Made by a program: the position numbers and the translations under genes
The notes under the pieces: model-generated
Told to the model about the DNA's origin: nothing
The model's input: only the letters and a program-made list of their open reading frames with translations
Databases searched by the model: none
NCBI GenBank assembly: GCA_016223245.1
Contig: JACRPL010000011.1
Coordinates: 28,707 to 92,706 of the forward strand
DNA length: 64,000 nt
Source: Candidatus Saganbacteria bacterium
GTDB lineage: Bacteria > Margulisbacteria > WOR-1 > XYC2-FULL-46-14 > XYC2-FULL-37-10
Direction: 5' to 3'
Shown: piece by piece, positions 42,332 through 57,300 of the stretch
How the letters are laid out: the number at the start of each line of letters is the position of its first letter
Position numbering within the stretch: the stretch's first letter is position 1

Positions 42332-45300
42332 ATGTATTTTAAAAAAATAATAATATTAATATCTATTTCATTTTGTTTGTTGTCGCAAGTATTTGCCGAT
42401 AGCAAAATTGAAACAAAGACCTCGCCTAACTATCTAATTATCTTAGTTCACGGCGTAAACACTCCCGGCTTTGTGTGGATGGGAGGAAAGGGGCAATCTA
42501 GTGCAGACAATGGCAGCGATGTATCACAGTTAGATGATAAATATAGGGGCTTTGGAGATCTATTGGGATACTTGAGGAATAATTTGGGTTTAGACGGTTA
42601 TGTTTATTATTACACCTTTTCTCAAAGAGATGGGAAAATAAGCAATCAAGCCCGCGAGTTGGGAGATCCAAACTACAGCAACCCCGCTGTAGGCGGCAGT
42701 ATAATGAACCATAAGGGATTGACAGATCAGCCGGACATAACATCATCAAGCCCTCTTGAGCTGAGAAAATATTTGAGATATCCTCTTACAAATAATAGCG
42801 ACCCTAAAATTGTGGATGTTGGAAGTGATGGTAAGGCTAACTCATGGATAAAACAAGCAAGAGAAGATTTTAAAAAATGGTTTTATGATTTTGGCCCAGG
42901 AAGTAAAGAAAATCCAAAAAGATACCCAACAGATATCGAAATTCCCTCAAAATATATAATCATTGCCCACTCGATGGGCGGGCTTGTTGCAAGAGAATAT
43001 TTGTCATCGGATTATTATCAAGGAAGCGTTGAGGCCTTGGTAACCATAGATTCACAGCATCTTGGGTCAAATGGCGCAAAGGCATTAAAACGCATATTTG
43101 AATTTTATAATGGCAGAGAATGGATAGACCAATATGGGCAAATGTTAGGCTTGACAATCGCAATGCTTATGGCGAATCAAGATGATCTAGCTATTTATAC
43201 AGGTTTTTGTGCAATAGCTATGCCAATCGGGAGGGCGGTAATCGACCAGAACTATACAAAAGGAAACATGGGCTGGTACCCTGACCAGCCGGGTGTTCAG
43301 GATATGGCTGTTGATAGTAATTATCTTCGGGAGTTAAATTCAAAACCATTTATTAATAGCTCAAATCCGCTAAGAGTTAGATTGGTTTCAGGCAGAGGGA
43401 TTCCAACTCCGTCGGGGGATTTACCAGTAAACAGATATTTATTGGGGGCAGAAGCAATTCAAACCGTATTTTCATCAAGCTATCTTAACGATCTTCCTCT
43501 TGGCGGGAAATTGATGGCAATATATATGAGCGTGCTTTTGGGGGCTATCATAAATCAGGATGGCGACATTTATGGGACAAATGTCAGCCAGCTTGGCGAA
43601 GGGTTATCAAGCTTAAAGGCGCCAAATATTGATTTGAAGAAATATACATATACATTTGTGGAAGATTCTGATGTTATAGCCGATGCAATAATTGGAGCTA
43701 GTGCTGCGATAGGGCTGGCGAATGCCGCAAATCTAATAACTGGCGGACCAGGAGCATGGCCGCTTAAATGGGCTATCATTGTAGCTGCCGCTACAACGGT
43801 AACCAAGGGAATTGAATACAGGTATAGTACTTACCTTGCTGGTCACGGCCTCATTCTCAAAAAAGTTTACGAAGAACATATCATCGATAAAGCACTCGAA
43901 GATTTTGTCGCACTTGGCGGCAATGCAACCACTGCCGAAGCCAAATCTTCCATCCCTGCATCATCAATCGATTCTCCAACATCAGGCTATGATGCCCCGC
44001 AGCAAGCCTTTGCTCTCCTCTCCAACAAAAACAAAGACGGTTCTGATGCCGGTAATTATCACACTGTCACGATCGAAACCGTAACCGAATCAAGCAATCA
44101 TCTTCAAGCCGCGCCAATCGAGATAGATGGGCAGAAGAGATGGGTATCCGGTGTCATGGTCAAAGAGACGCCTACTGCAATAAAAGGAGTTATCAACACT
44201 TTCCTCCCCAAAAAACTAAAATCATTCGAATATTCAGAAAACTTTGCCGCATGGAAGCCAGTGCCCGCCGTTGACGAATGGGGGAACTTTACGGTCAAAG
44301 ACCTAAAACTCGCCGAAGGACAGAATGTAATAGCCTTCAAAGCAGAATCTTGGATTGGCAATAAGATGAATCAGATATTAACAATAACCCTAAACACTAT
44401 CCCCATGGTCGCCTCCGAATTTTCTCCATTACCAGGAACTTACCTAAAAAACAATATGCCGACGATAAGCGGGAAGTTTGCAAAGTCGTCGTATAGTGCG
44501 GCATCTTTGGAAAGTATCGCTATTTTGAATGCGAAAATACTTTCAATGGGTCAAGGGTCAGGGAGCAAGGGTCAAGTGGAAATAGATATATTGGCAGAGA
44601 CTGAAGTGACCATTGGCGGCGAAGCATACAATAAATACTTGATATATAAATATAAACCAAAAACTCCATTACTCGACGGAGAATATACATTAATAGTAAA
44701 TGTATCCAGCAATGTAGGAAATTCAAGCGCGGTAACAAATTTCATCGTCGATACACAATCTCCAACAATTACCATGACGCCGATTGCGCCGTATTCACCG
44801 CGCGCCCCCTCCTCCGCTAAAGCTACGGAGGGCAAGCCCGCAACTATTAGATACTCTGTCTCCGATGAAGCCTCGCCCCTAATAAAATCAGTCACCTGCA
44901 ATCTATATGATTCCAACAATAACTTTGTAACAAACATTTCAACAGCAGATTCGCTTTCTCTTGGAGATAATTATTTCAACTGGGATGGGACTTATACCCC
45001 TCTACCTCTGGGAGAGGGGATAGGGGTGAGGGTCGTAGACGGCTCCTACATCGTAAAAGTCAAAGCTTTCGATCTCGCCGGCAACATGACAGTCGCCGAA
45101 CAGCCTATAACGATCGATTCAACTCCTCCCGTTATCTCAAAACTAACCATGAGCCCAAATCCTATGACTTCAAACTCGCAATCAATGAGCCTCGAAGCCA
45201 AAACAAACGAACATTCAACTGTAATAATTAAACTTATAAACAAATCAAAAAATAACGCAACTACTGCATATTTGGCTCAGGCTAACGGGCTAACAGGCCA

Positions 45301-48300
45301 ACAGGCTAACTCTTTTTCTGCAAATTACAGTTGGCAATATGCCGACATGTTCTCAAAAGGTCCCGAAGACGGCATCTATAGAATAGAAGTAACTGCTCGC
45401 GATGACGCAGGCAACGAAAGCTCTCCTACTACAATTGAATCTTTCCGCATAGACCGAACACCGCCAGAAATATACGGACAAATAACAAGTCCGTATGTCC
45501 TTTCCAATGTGGGCGTGAATGCTTATAAAACAACGCTAAGCTACAGACTTTCCAATAATCTGCCCTCTCCACTAAGTGGAGAGGGGGGGCCATCGACGCA
45601 GTCGATGGTGGGTGAGGTGAAAATAAAACTCTACAACCAAACGACCGGAGTTCTTGTAAATTCTTGGCCTGATGCGCCGAGCTCAACTACAGATACGAAT
45701 TATATTACCTGGAATGGAAGCGACCCGGTAAACGCAAAGGGCGCTTACAAATTCCAAATAATTGCCACCGATGATGTCGGAAATACCGGCATCTCCTACG
45801 CAACATGCGTCAAAGACGGAATCGCTCCGACAATTTCCTATCCATCTGAAGATAATGCCCAAGTATCAGGAATGATATCGATCCGCGGAACAGCAATGGA
45901 TCCCGATTGGACGAATGACAAATCTTTTAAACAATATGCTGTCTTTTATAAAAAAGGACAAAAACAAGGACGAGGGGAAGGAGCGTGGGAGACTTTGGCA
46001 ATAGAAGTTCCGCTCGTAAATAGGAACCCAGCCGATGCAAAGAATCTTTCGATCCGTCCTCTTCAGAACGATTCGACTCTCGCATACTTAAACACAAACG
46101 TTTTAGAAAATGGGACTTATACTGTCTTAGTGATTGTAGATGAAGATGGCGGCGATTCCATTTCTACCGCCCGAGTTATTGAAGTTAAAAATGATGCATT
46201 TTCTGCGCAATCAAACCAAAATCCATACGCGAAATTAAATACGATCCCAAATTCAGTAGACTTCACCGACCCGGCAACAAAATTGCCCATCAGCTTTTTG
46301 AACAGCGTCAAACCAGCGAATGTTTACGTGGAGATACTTAAGCCCTCACCCCCGGCCCTGCCTGTCCGGCAGGCAGGCCCTCTCCCACAGGGAGAGAGAG
46401 GAGGGGGACGAACGAGCGAAGCGAGCATCGGGGTGGGTGAGGGAAATAGAGTAGTCTTTTATAAATATTTCCCAAATGTCGCAGGGGCGCCATTTACCGG
46501 CAGATGTGATTACAAACCAGGATCCGATCTTGGATATTTTATTTGGAACGATACCGATGGATATCATCTAAGAATGTCCACAAACGGTAAACAGCATAAA
46601 TTTTCGGGAAGCATAGTTTCAATGGGCGGGAATCTCTCTGTTGCGAGTCTAAAACAGGGGGTTGTCAGCCAAAATAATATGATCTCATGGGATCAAACAA
46701 TTTCCAGAGGCGAAACAGGTTTCGATTTTTCGGCCGACGGCAGAATAATTATATCTCCTGCTATCGACGCTGATCCCAAAAATCCTGAAACATCGGGAGA
46801 GAAAGCTTATCTTGGAGCTTCAAAATTCACACAAAAATTTTTGCCTATCGTTATTGATGGTCAAAGCCAGAGATTGGTTAATCTTGCTTCGATGGCTAAC
46901 AGCTCACAGCCAACAGCAAACAGCGGAGCCGTAAGCGGTATGCCGTTAGCTGTAAGCTGGGATGGGAAATATGACACCGGCTCCTATGTCGACAGTGGAA
47001 GCTATATTATAAGAATAGTTGCCGAAGGAGCCGACGGGGTGGGAGTCGCAACCGATGAAGCGGCGATAAATATTGTCACGCCGTATAATTTATCAATTAA
47101 AGAAGTTTCGCCAACCGATAAAAAGTTCAGCACGCTTGGCATGCCTGATAGAGTTTCTGTTTTCTACAATGTTTCAAAAGATTCGATCGTTTCTGCCAGC
47201 GTTTATGACAGTGCAGGCAATTTCAAAGCGAAAATATTAGATGGTCAGGAGGTTTTAGGTTCGCCCAATCCGAATAATCCATTGTCTTTTTATTGGAAAG
47301 GGAATTATCCCGATCCTGATAGCAGGCGGGTTGTAAGCGGCGGGAAATATAGGATAGAAATTACCGCAACTGCAAAAGATGGGTCAGCTTCTAAGAAGGA
47401 AATTATTGATGATATAAATGTTTCCTCGTTCACAAATTCGGCAGGAAGCGGCTTAGCAATAGATCCTATTGGACAAGAAACCATGCTCGGCCGCGAAAAG
47501 ATCCATTTGGCAGAAGGCGAATCGCCGTATTACGTTGAGACAAGCGCTACCGGCGAATATCACGCTCCAAAAGATTTCTCATATACTTTATCTGCAACAG
47601 GAAAAACTTTGATCACAGCGTATCCTTATGTCCCATTTGCAGGCTTGATGCATAGGGGGTTTAGGCAAGTTGATGTTCTAGTAAAAGCAAAAATGAAAGT
47701 AAATGGATATGTTCATACAATTGAATGGAGTTTGACCAAGGGGTTCTATCATGAAAAGCGCGGCGGGAGGGATCAAATACATAATAATTCAAAAACCTTT
47801 GGGATCCGTGAGAATGGAGACCCATATTATATTGAAGATGATACATTTACAGCCGGTGGAATATGGAGGAACTGGAACGAAGAATACCCTGGACTAGAAA
47901 ATAGCGAGGCTAAAATTGAAATTTATTCAAAAGACGGCTCATTTTTGCTGGATAGCACCGAAGCATGGTTTAAAGATTCTGACGGTTTTGTTAAAACAAA
48001 TAAAGGTATTTTTGAAGTAAGATTAGAAGGGGCAAGACAAGAAATAGATGGCGCCGGACACGCACAAAGATATGACGCAAAAGTCTATGTTAAATTGCCC
48101 GACAACAGCCCAATTGCTTACTCTCGTTTGACCAACCGCTTTGTCCCTTGGGTTGGATTTATCAATGCAAAATCTCCCGCAAGCGATAGGATAAAAGATT
48201 ATTCATCGCCCGAAATTATGCTTGATGTCCAGAAAGGGCTTGGCTTCCCAGGTGGAAAATTCTTTAACGATCCTACTGCGAAGCTTTCTGATCCTTTCCC

Positions 48301-51300
48301 GTCCTCGTTGGCAGATGATTTAAAGAAAAAATGGAATGCGACTGAACCTAAGACATTTCAAGCTGTCGCAGAGGCAATTGAAAATATCAAAAACGATTCT
48401 TCATTGAAAAATTATTCAGGAGAAACATATGGCTTCAATGCAACTGACGGGTACAATTCGTATTTGTCCGACGAGCATATTGAATTTATCCCGATCACAG
48501 CGCCTGAAGGCGGGGCGTTTGAATATAATAATGCTTCCCCGATCGTAAAAATATCAACGAATTTAACGTATGCCGGCAGAGGGGATGGAAACAAACTTTC
48601 TCCTTTTGAATTCAGCTGGCCTCTTGTTGATTCCGAAAAAACTGACAAATATCCAAGCCTTGGGACTGCCAAAAGAGACGAATTGATCAAAGATCCGCAA
48701 AAATACACAGGAACATCAAAAGACGGCACCTTCTGGGATTTAGATAATGCGGAATGGAACAGCAAAAAATTCGAAGCAAATAATTCAACGATAATCGGCG
48801 GGAATTTGGCCAAGTATGACAAAATTCAAAACAAGACCCTTTGGGATTCAGAGAAAACAGCCGATAATCTGCTTATTATCCCAACTTATGTCGATAAGGC
48901 CGCTTTGGCGGCCGTTAGCAATAATCCCGAGGTGGCAATAACAAACCCTAATTTATCAAAGTCAGATTTCATCCATGCCGAAGGAGTCGATAAAGCCGGC
49001 GTCAATTGGTCTACCTCGGATGACACAAACCTAACTTCATCAAATGGCTTAATTAAGAACGGGCCGCTGGTTTTCAATGAAAATACTTTTCTTGGGACGC
49101 GCATATTGAATATTTATGATCTGTATAAAGATAAATTGAGTTCGGAACATACTTCGCCAAATGCGCTTAAATTTACTTTCTTAAATAGAAATCCTTTTAA
49201 CGACAGCGACACGACATCTCCTATCGATAATCCAAATCTTTCCGATTTCAAATGGAGCGCTATTGTTAAAGATAAAACGGGCGGCATTAACAAGGATATT
49301 TCATTGGAAGCGACAAATATATATAATAATGCCTCACAATTGGACGACACCCTATCCTTAAAATTAAACCTCTCCGCTTCCGAATCGCGATATGTTGAGA
49401 TAAGAGGGAGTACTCCGGGGGCTTACGATCTTATGTATTTTGACGGAAACGTTTGGAAAACTATTTTTGTATCAAGCGAAGCCAAATCCGGGACTCTCGC
49501 TTGGTGGAATGTTTCTCGATTGAATGGAAAATATACCGTTCTTTTGCGATCGAATAGCAATAGCGCATCAACTGATATTTCGATCGGAACTCTTGTCAAA
49601 AACGACGGCGCATCGCACGAAGTATATTCAACTTATAGAAGGGCGCAATTATTATTCCCTGCGAACGCATTTACTAAAGACGAGCTCGTAACGATAACGC
49701 CTGTGTCTATGAAAGAGATATATGTTAGAAATAGGCCGATCATATTAACATCCGGGCCTATTGTTGAAATAAAACCATCGCCTTATAAATTCAAAACTCC
49801 ATCAACTGATGGCGTCGAAGGCCGGCCGACATTAAGATTTGTTTACACATTAAATGATCTTACAGAACTAAAACTCTGGAAGCCGGAAGACGGCGTGCCG
49901 CATAACTTGCCTTGGAATATCCATCAAGTGACCGCATCAGGCGATCTGCAGATCATTGACAATAACCATCAATCTGTTGAAGAAAATAACGGAGAAAAAC
50001 AGTATGTCTTTTCGGGACCTCTTAACCATTTTTCAACCTATGCTTTGCTTCCGGGAAAATTCCATCTGTCGGCCCCAATGGTGTTCGCCGATAGATATAT
50101 AACAAATAAAAATTATGCAACGATCTATGGGACGGCGGAACCGGGATCGGAATTACGCATTTTTGTAAGCAAGGAACCGCGAAGTTCATTCGCAGGTTCC
50201 GTCGCCATAGCAACAAAGAATGCCGGCCCCGACAAAGGCGAATTTAGATTTGAAAATATTGATCTGCTTGCCGATGACGGTGTAAATTATGTCTATGTAG
50301 TGTCGTCTCCGCAGGGAAATCCTGAAGTTATGACATTTAGCGATGTCGAAATTACAAAAGACACCATCCCCCCAATCGCCTCCTCATCCCAAAACCTTTA
50401 TGCCTTCTCGCCAAACGGGGACGGGAAATATGATACTGTGGATTATCTATTAAAGACGAATGAGAATGGGAAAATTCGCTTGCAGCTTGCAGCGGACGGC
50501 AAACAGCTCTTAAACCAAGAGCTTTCCGCTGAAGCGAATAAAGAGATCAAACTTACATGGAGTAAAGATGGTTTTGATATTTATAAGAGAAATTCCCTAA
50601 CCGGAATTTGGGATGCTGTAAGCCGTCAGCCGATAGCCGTTAGCTTATCAGACGGTGATTATCAGACAACAGTCTATTCAATTGATGAAGCAGGGAATAT
50701 TTCAAATAATGTGTCAGGCCGCACGGTGGTCGATACAACTCCGCCAAAGATAAATGACTTAACGGCATTGCCAAACCCTTTTACACCGAACGGCGACGGC
50801 GTAAAAGATACGACGACTTTCAAATACAACTTATCCGAGCCGGCTTACGCAACTCTCGGCATCTATCGTGAAGATGGTGGATTGTTTAGAAGCTATATGG
50901 CGCCGACAGGAAAATTTGCCTATCCAACCGACCCCCTCTCTTTTCTCCCCCTTGATAAGGGGGAGATGTCCCGAAGGGACAGTGGGGGTAGTTGGGCATG
51001 GGACGGACGCGGCTCCCGCAATGAGCTTCTCGGCGGCACATACAAATATTTCATATCGGTTGAAGATAATGTCGGCAACGTTTCTACTTCCGAAATTAAG
51101 TCTGTTGTCGTCGACCGAGAGCCAACGCTTATCCCTTACGCTTACGCAGACCCTGATCCATTCTCCGCAATATCCGACACACAGAATTATACGAATATAA
51201 AATATTATATTTCCCGCGATAATGTTGAAGTCCAGGCCGTCATAATGGGCAAAGAAGGGAAGCCGATCAAAAATCTTGTGTTCGGCGAAACCAAAAACAA

Positions 51301-54300
51301 AGGAGAACATTCGGTTAAATGGTACGGCGACTATATTCCCGGCTACGATGGCCCTATCGACAACGAACACCCCGATAAACTTGCAGATGGCGCATACCAA
51401 TTCAAAATTTACGCAAACGACCCGTATAACAGCACAAAAGCGGATATTTCGAACACCGTTTTGATCGACAACACCCCGCCGTTTGTGACGGTTTATCCCG
51501 TAAAAGTTGATAGGATAAACAGGAAAGCGACTTTAAGATATTATCTTCCTGAAAATTCATCGGTTGAAGTTTTAGCTTATCAAGATAACGGAACTCTTAT
51601 TAAGAAGTTGGTCGAAAGCGAGCTTGAGAAAGCAGGCGAGCATCTTATCTACTGGACAGTCCCTCAAGCTAGTATCGGCAAAACATATATAACCGTAACA
51701 GCTGTTGATCGCGCAAAGAATACTGACAAAAAAACAACCGAAATATTTTCTCTTGATGTCGAAACGCCGCTTTCTATCGCAAACGCAAAGGCCTCTCCAA
51801 GCCCATTTACGCCGAACGGCGACGGAAAAGACGATGCTTCAAAGCTCGATTTTAAGATCGTTGGCGGCGAGCCGCCGTATAAAATTAATGTTAACGTCCT
51901 AAACCCGGGCGGAGCGACAATTAAAAAGCTCATCGTTGACGAGAGCCATGATGACGGCAATGTTTCTATCATATACAAGCCGGACACTGTTCTAACTGAT
52001 GGAAAATATTCATATAGCATAAATGTCGTGGATGCAATGGGAGCTTCTGCCGATGGCACCGTAGATACTGTTCTTATATCAACAAAGCCCACAATTTCGA
52101 TATCATCGGACCTAACGAAATTCTCTCCAAATAACGACGGTGTAAAAGATACGATAACATTCAATTATTCTATAGATTATCCTGTTGCTTATGAAACGGG
52201 AAATGCACAGATAAAAATCGAGATATTGGATCCTAATTTGCAAACGATCCTTACAAAGAATTTCTCAAACACTCCCGGAAGCTATACATATGTTTGGGAC
52301 GGCAAGCCCAACAGCGGATCAACAATAACACCAGGGAATTATTTTGCGAGAATTTCAGCGATCGATCCATTGCTTACGAGTTCAGATATAAAGACAATTA
52401 GTTTTGCGTGCGACAATTCAAATCCTATCATGTCGATAATTTCCTTATCGCCAAGCCCCTTCAGCCCCGATGTTAATGGGCGAAACGATCAAACGGTCTT
52501 GAGTTATTCGCTTTCCAAAGGCGCAAACGTAACAGTCGAGGTCCGCGCGAAAGACGGCAGTCTTGTTAAAAGATTAATAAGCAGCCAGTGGACAGATGCG
52601 TATGCTCCAACAGCTTCTCTGTCTATAAAATCCAAGAAATTAAAAGCCTTGGCTGTTCCGACAATAGTCTGGGACGGTTCTACTTCGTCCGCTGATAGCG
52701 GACTTCGTAGAATTGTGCCTGACGGTATATATAAATTCTATATTGATGCACTTGATGATGCAGGCAACGCCTATGAAGTTACTCAAGATGTTGCGGTTGA
52801 CGATACAAAACCGCTAACACCGGAAGCCTCGGCTCTTCCAAGTCATACAAATGCCGCCGGACAAAACTTTATCGGGACCGCGGAAACAGGTTCGCTTGTT
52901 GAAGTTTACGACAATGGAAGTTTGGTTGCTTCGAGCAAAGCTGTTGATGGGGAATTCAATATCCCGATAAGCCTATTGCTTGGAATTAACGAAATAAAAA
53001 CGCGAGCTATCGATCCTGCCGGGAACATTTCTGATTATTCGAAAATGCAAACAGCGACTTATGAAACCGATGCGCCGATAATTTCTAATATTCAAATTTC
53101 TCCGAATCCGGCAAAAGCAGGACCACTTTCGATCAGCTTTGGTTCTTCAAAAACATTGTTAAGTACTCCCGAAGTCTTGGTTAATGGAAATGCGGCGAAA
53201 ATAATTAACAATGAACAATTAATAATTAACAACAATGTTTATGATTATATTTATAATGTCAGTTCTTCTGATGCGCAGGGAAGTTTTACGATAAAAGTAA
53301 TTGCCGAAGATCTTTCGTCAAATATCAGTACGACGGAATTTAAGGCGGCGGGATCATCGTCCTTTATTATCGATACTGTTAATCCAACAATTAGCAATGT
53401 CGATATCAAGCCAAAATACGCAAAGCTTGGAAGCAGGATAACTATCGATCCCAGCGTTTCGGAAGATCTATTGAACGATCCTATCATCCGCATTGGCGAT
53501 CCTTTGAGGCTCGCATCCAAAGAAAGCTCTATCAAATATTCTGATATCAGGACAGATTATTCGTATTCTTATATTGTGGGAACCGTTGAATCAGAAGGCT
53601 TGAACCTTGTAACCATCGAAGCCGTCGACTTGGCAGGAAACGCTTCGCAATTCACAGGATCGACAACTATCGATAGGGTAATTCCTCAAATTTCAAATCT
53701 TTCATATTCGCAGAATCCTGCAAAAGCAGGCGAACTGACTCTAACATTTAATGTCTCAGAGCCTCTACTGGTTGCTCCGACAGTTGAAGTGACACAGAAT
53801 GGTGCCTCTACTCAATTTGTTCCGGAGGTCGGAGGCCTTTGGTCGAAGGTCGGTGATCAGGTCACTGCAAAATACACTGTGTTTGCAAGCTCAAATGGAG
53901 TGAACGACGGGACTGCGGAAGTAAAAGTTTCAACGACAGATCTTGCGGGCAATTCCAATTTACAGAAATACACAGATCTCATTGTAGATACTCAATCACC
54001 GGTGTTTTCAAATCTCAAATGCGATGTCAATAATCCCGATTTTTCAAAATATGCGAAAGCCGGTTCAGTCGCAACAATAACTTTTAATTCATCAGAAAAG
54101 CTTCAGTTTAATCCAAGCGTCAAAATAAATGGAAACACAGCCTCATATTCTTCTGGACCCTTGACCCTTGCCCCTAATTCTTTTGAATACACACATCAAT
54201 ACATGGTTGGCAACAGCGATGTTAACGGGCAGGCGAGCGTGTCGATCGATGGCTTTGATCATGCGAACAATGAGGGCGCTTACAATTCTCAATCGGCAAG

Positions 54301-57300
54301 CGAGACCTTCATTATTGATCTTGTAAATCCGACGGTAAATATTGATTCGTCCTACTCGCTGATCGCAAACCCATCGCCATTTTCAACAAATACAAATCCA
54401 GACGGAACTGACATCCCAAGATTTACAACTCTAAAATATGGGTTATCCGAACCGTCCTATGTTACTGTCAAGGTCTATAAAGTGCCTGACGGGAAAAAGG
54501 CTTTCATAGCGTCTGATTTTGCTTCGAGTAATTATGTTTACACGCTTGTGAGCGGGGTCTGGAAGGATGCGGGATTGCAAAGCGTCCAGTGGAACGGGGA
54601 GATATCTTCAAACAAGAATCTTTATGACCTGAACAATGACGGATATGTCGACACAGTTGGCGAATATGCCTTTATTGTCGAAGGAAAAGATAGGGCTGGC
54701 AATCTTACATTAAAGAAATGGGGCGGAACGGTTTGGGTGCAAAATAATGTTTTGACATTAAAGGGACCGGACCAGCTTGATTTTGCGACAGCGAAAGTGC
54801 CAACGCCAGAGGGGAATCCAGACCCGCACTATTTTTCACCGAACGGCAACAGCCCGACAAAAACTACAAAATTATATTTTATTGTAGATAATGCGCTAAA
54901 TCCTGTCGCGCCCGACCAGCCTCAAAAGATCGAAGCGCAGGAGTTTATTTCAAATACGAAAGCTGTCGGCAAATATTCCGTAAAAGTTTACAGCGATGCC
55001 GGGCTTTCAAATCTTATTAGGATTGTTACGCCTGACGCAACCGTCCAATCCTCATCTCTTGGGTGGGCGGTTTGGGATGGGAAGAATGACGCCTGGCAGT
55101 TTGTCGCGGATGGGACATATTATTTGGATGTAGATGTTAAAGATTACGCGAATGATCAGGCGGTTAATAATCATCTTACGAGATCGGTAGTTGTGGATAA
55201 TACTGCGCCCAATAAACCAAGCATTATTGCAGATCCTTCGCACACTCCTAAAAACGCTTGGAGCACCCATAATACTCCTTATTTATCATGGGTCGATCCT
55301 GGCGATAGCGGGGGAAGCGGAGTTATTTCTTATCAACAACAATTAGATGGAGGGGCATGGCAGGCGGTTTCAAGCCCGTGGCATCTTGGAGTCCTTTCTG
55401 ACGGCATGCATATTATTAGGGTAAAAGCGATTGATAAGACAGGAAACGTGGGCGCATATGATGAAGCGGTTTTTAATATTGATACAACTGCTCCAAATTT
55501 TAATTCGGTTACTGTTGATCCGTCCCATACGCCTACGGATAATTGGTCCAGCCACAATTCGCCATATATTGCTTTCTCTGTGTCTGATGCGGCTTCGGGG
55601 GTTAGTTATGTCCAAGGATTTATTGATGGCATAAGCCAAGGAAATATTTCATCGCCATATCATCCAACTATTGGAGATGGGACACATACGATCAAACTCC
55701 GTGTTTATGACACGGTTGGATTGAGCGGCGATTCCGGGACTTTTAATTTTAAAATTGATACGACCCCGCCGAATGCTCCAGCTATTTCGACAAATGTTTC
55801 AACCGAGACATGGATAAATAATAATAAGCCCGTAATTACATGGAGTAATCCAGGAGATGCGGGAAGCGGAGTGGATCATTATGTAGGATATATTGATGGA
55901 GCCGATCAAGGGACCGTTGCAACAAAATGGCAGCCGACAATTACTGATGGCACGCATACCGTATATGTTAAATCAGTCGATGCGATGGGATTAACAAGCT
56001 CGGCTTCCAATGCCATGACTTTTAAAATTGATACTACAGCTCCAAATGCGCCATCGCTTTCGATATCAACGCCAACTGGAACATGGACCAACCAAAACAA
56101 TCCGACAATTAGTTGGTCAAATCCAGGAGATGCAGGAAGCGGAGTTGATCATTATGTGGGATATATTGATGGAAATTCTCAAGGCAATGTTTCTTCTCCA
56201 TGGAAACCAACGATTTCTGAAGGGGCGCACACTCTTTCAGTTGAAGCATTCGATGGCGTAGGACTAATGTCTTCTTCGGCAATATATTCATTCAAGATTG
56301 ATAAGGTTAAGCCATCAATCACCCCTCCATCAAGTCCCCAACCATTTAATCCTTATGTTGATGGGAGCAAAACACTTAGTTTTTCAGTAACTGACCCTGC
56401 GCCATCATCGGGCGGGTTAACGGTTACAGCGCAAATATTAAAAACTGACAGCACAGCTGTAGAAGATCTGACAGTTACTGGGAATAATTCTGCGGATTGG
56501 AATGGAATAAATAATTCTGGCGATTATGTTAATGAAGGGGATTATAAATTAAAAATTATGGCGAGCGATAGCGCAGGGAATTCAACTAGTGATGCAAGTT
56601 GTATTGTGGCTATTCAAGATGACCAAAGGATAACAAATAATCCTGCGGATTCAAATAGCCCATATCTTGTTTGGAATCAAGGCACCAATCTTACTTTAAA
56701 ATGGATTGAGGGGTGGAATGATGAAACAAGGACGATTTCGGAAAGCACCGCCAATGTCTGGAATGGGGACGCAGATAAAGATGCATGGTTTTATATTAAT
56801 TTTAATGGATCACAAGTAACATTATCAACGCAAGGAGATGGTGGTGGGGATAAAGATTCGCATATATATTATGCAAATTCCAATGTAGATACAAGTACTC
56901 TCGAAATTACTTGGCAAAGTACTTTATCTTTGAATCAAGGGTGGTATCGATTGCATTCGCATGCTCATACCTCTTCCACCCAGGGGTATGGTTGGGCTGG
57001 CGCAACAGCAGTTTATCAATATCGATGGTATAATCAATATCTAAGCCAAAGCAATAACTTGGGTCAAACTTGGACGAATTCCTTACAGTCAAGTTCAGTT
57101 GATAATTATCCAAATCCAAATCAATCCCAAACTCAAATTGCCAAGAATGGGAGCACTTGGCATAAAATCTATCTTAATAGCAGCAACTTATACCACCTAT
57201 ATTATCAAAGAAGTGCAGATGGCGGGATAAGCTGGTCAACAGCTGTCCCTATCAATGGAACAACTAATATGTGTTCGGATAGAGGCGGCATCATGTACCC

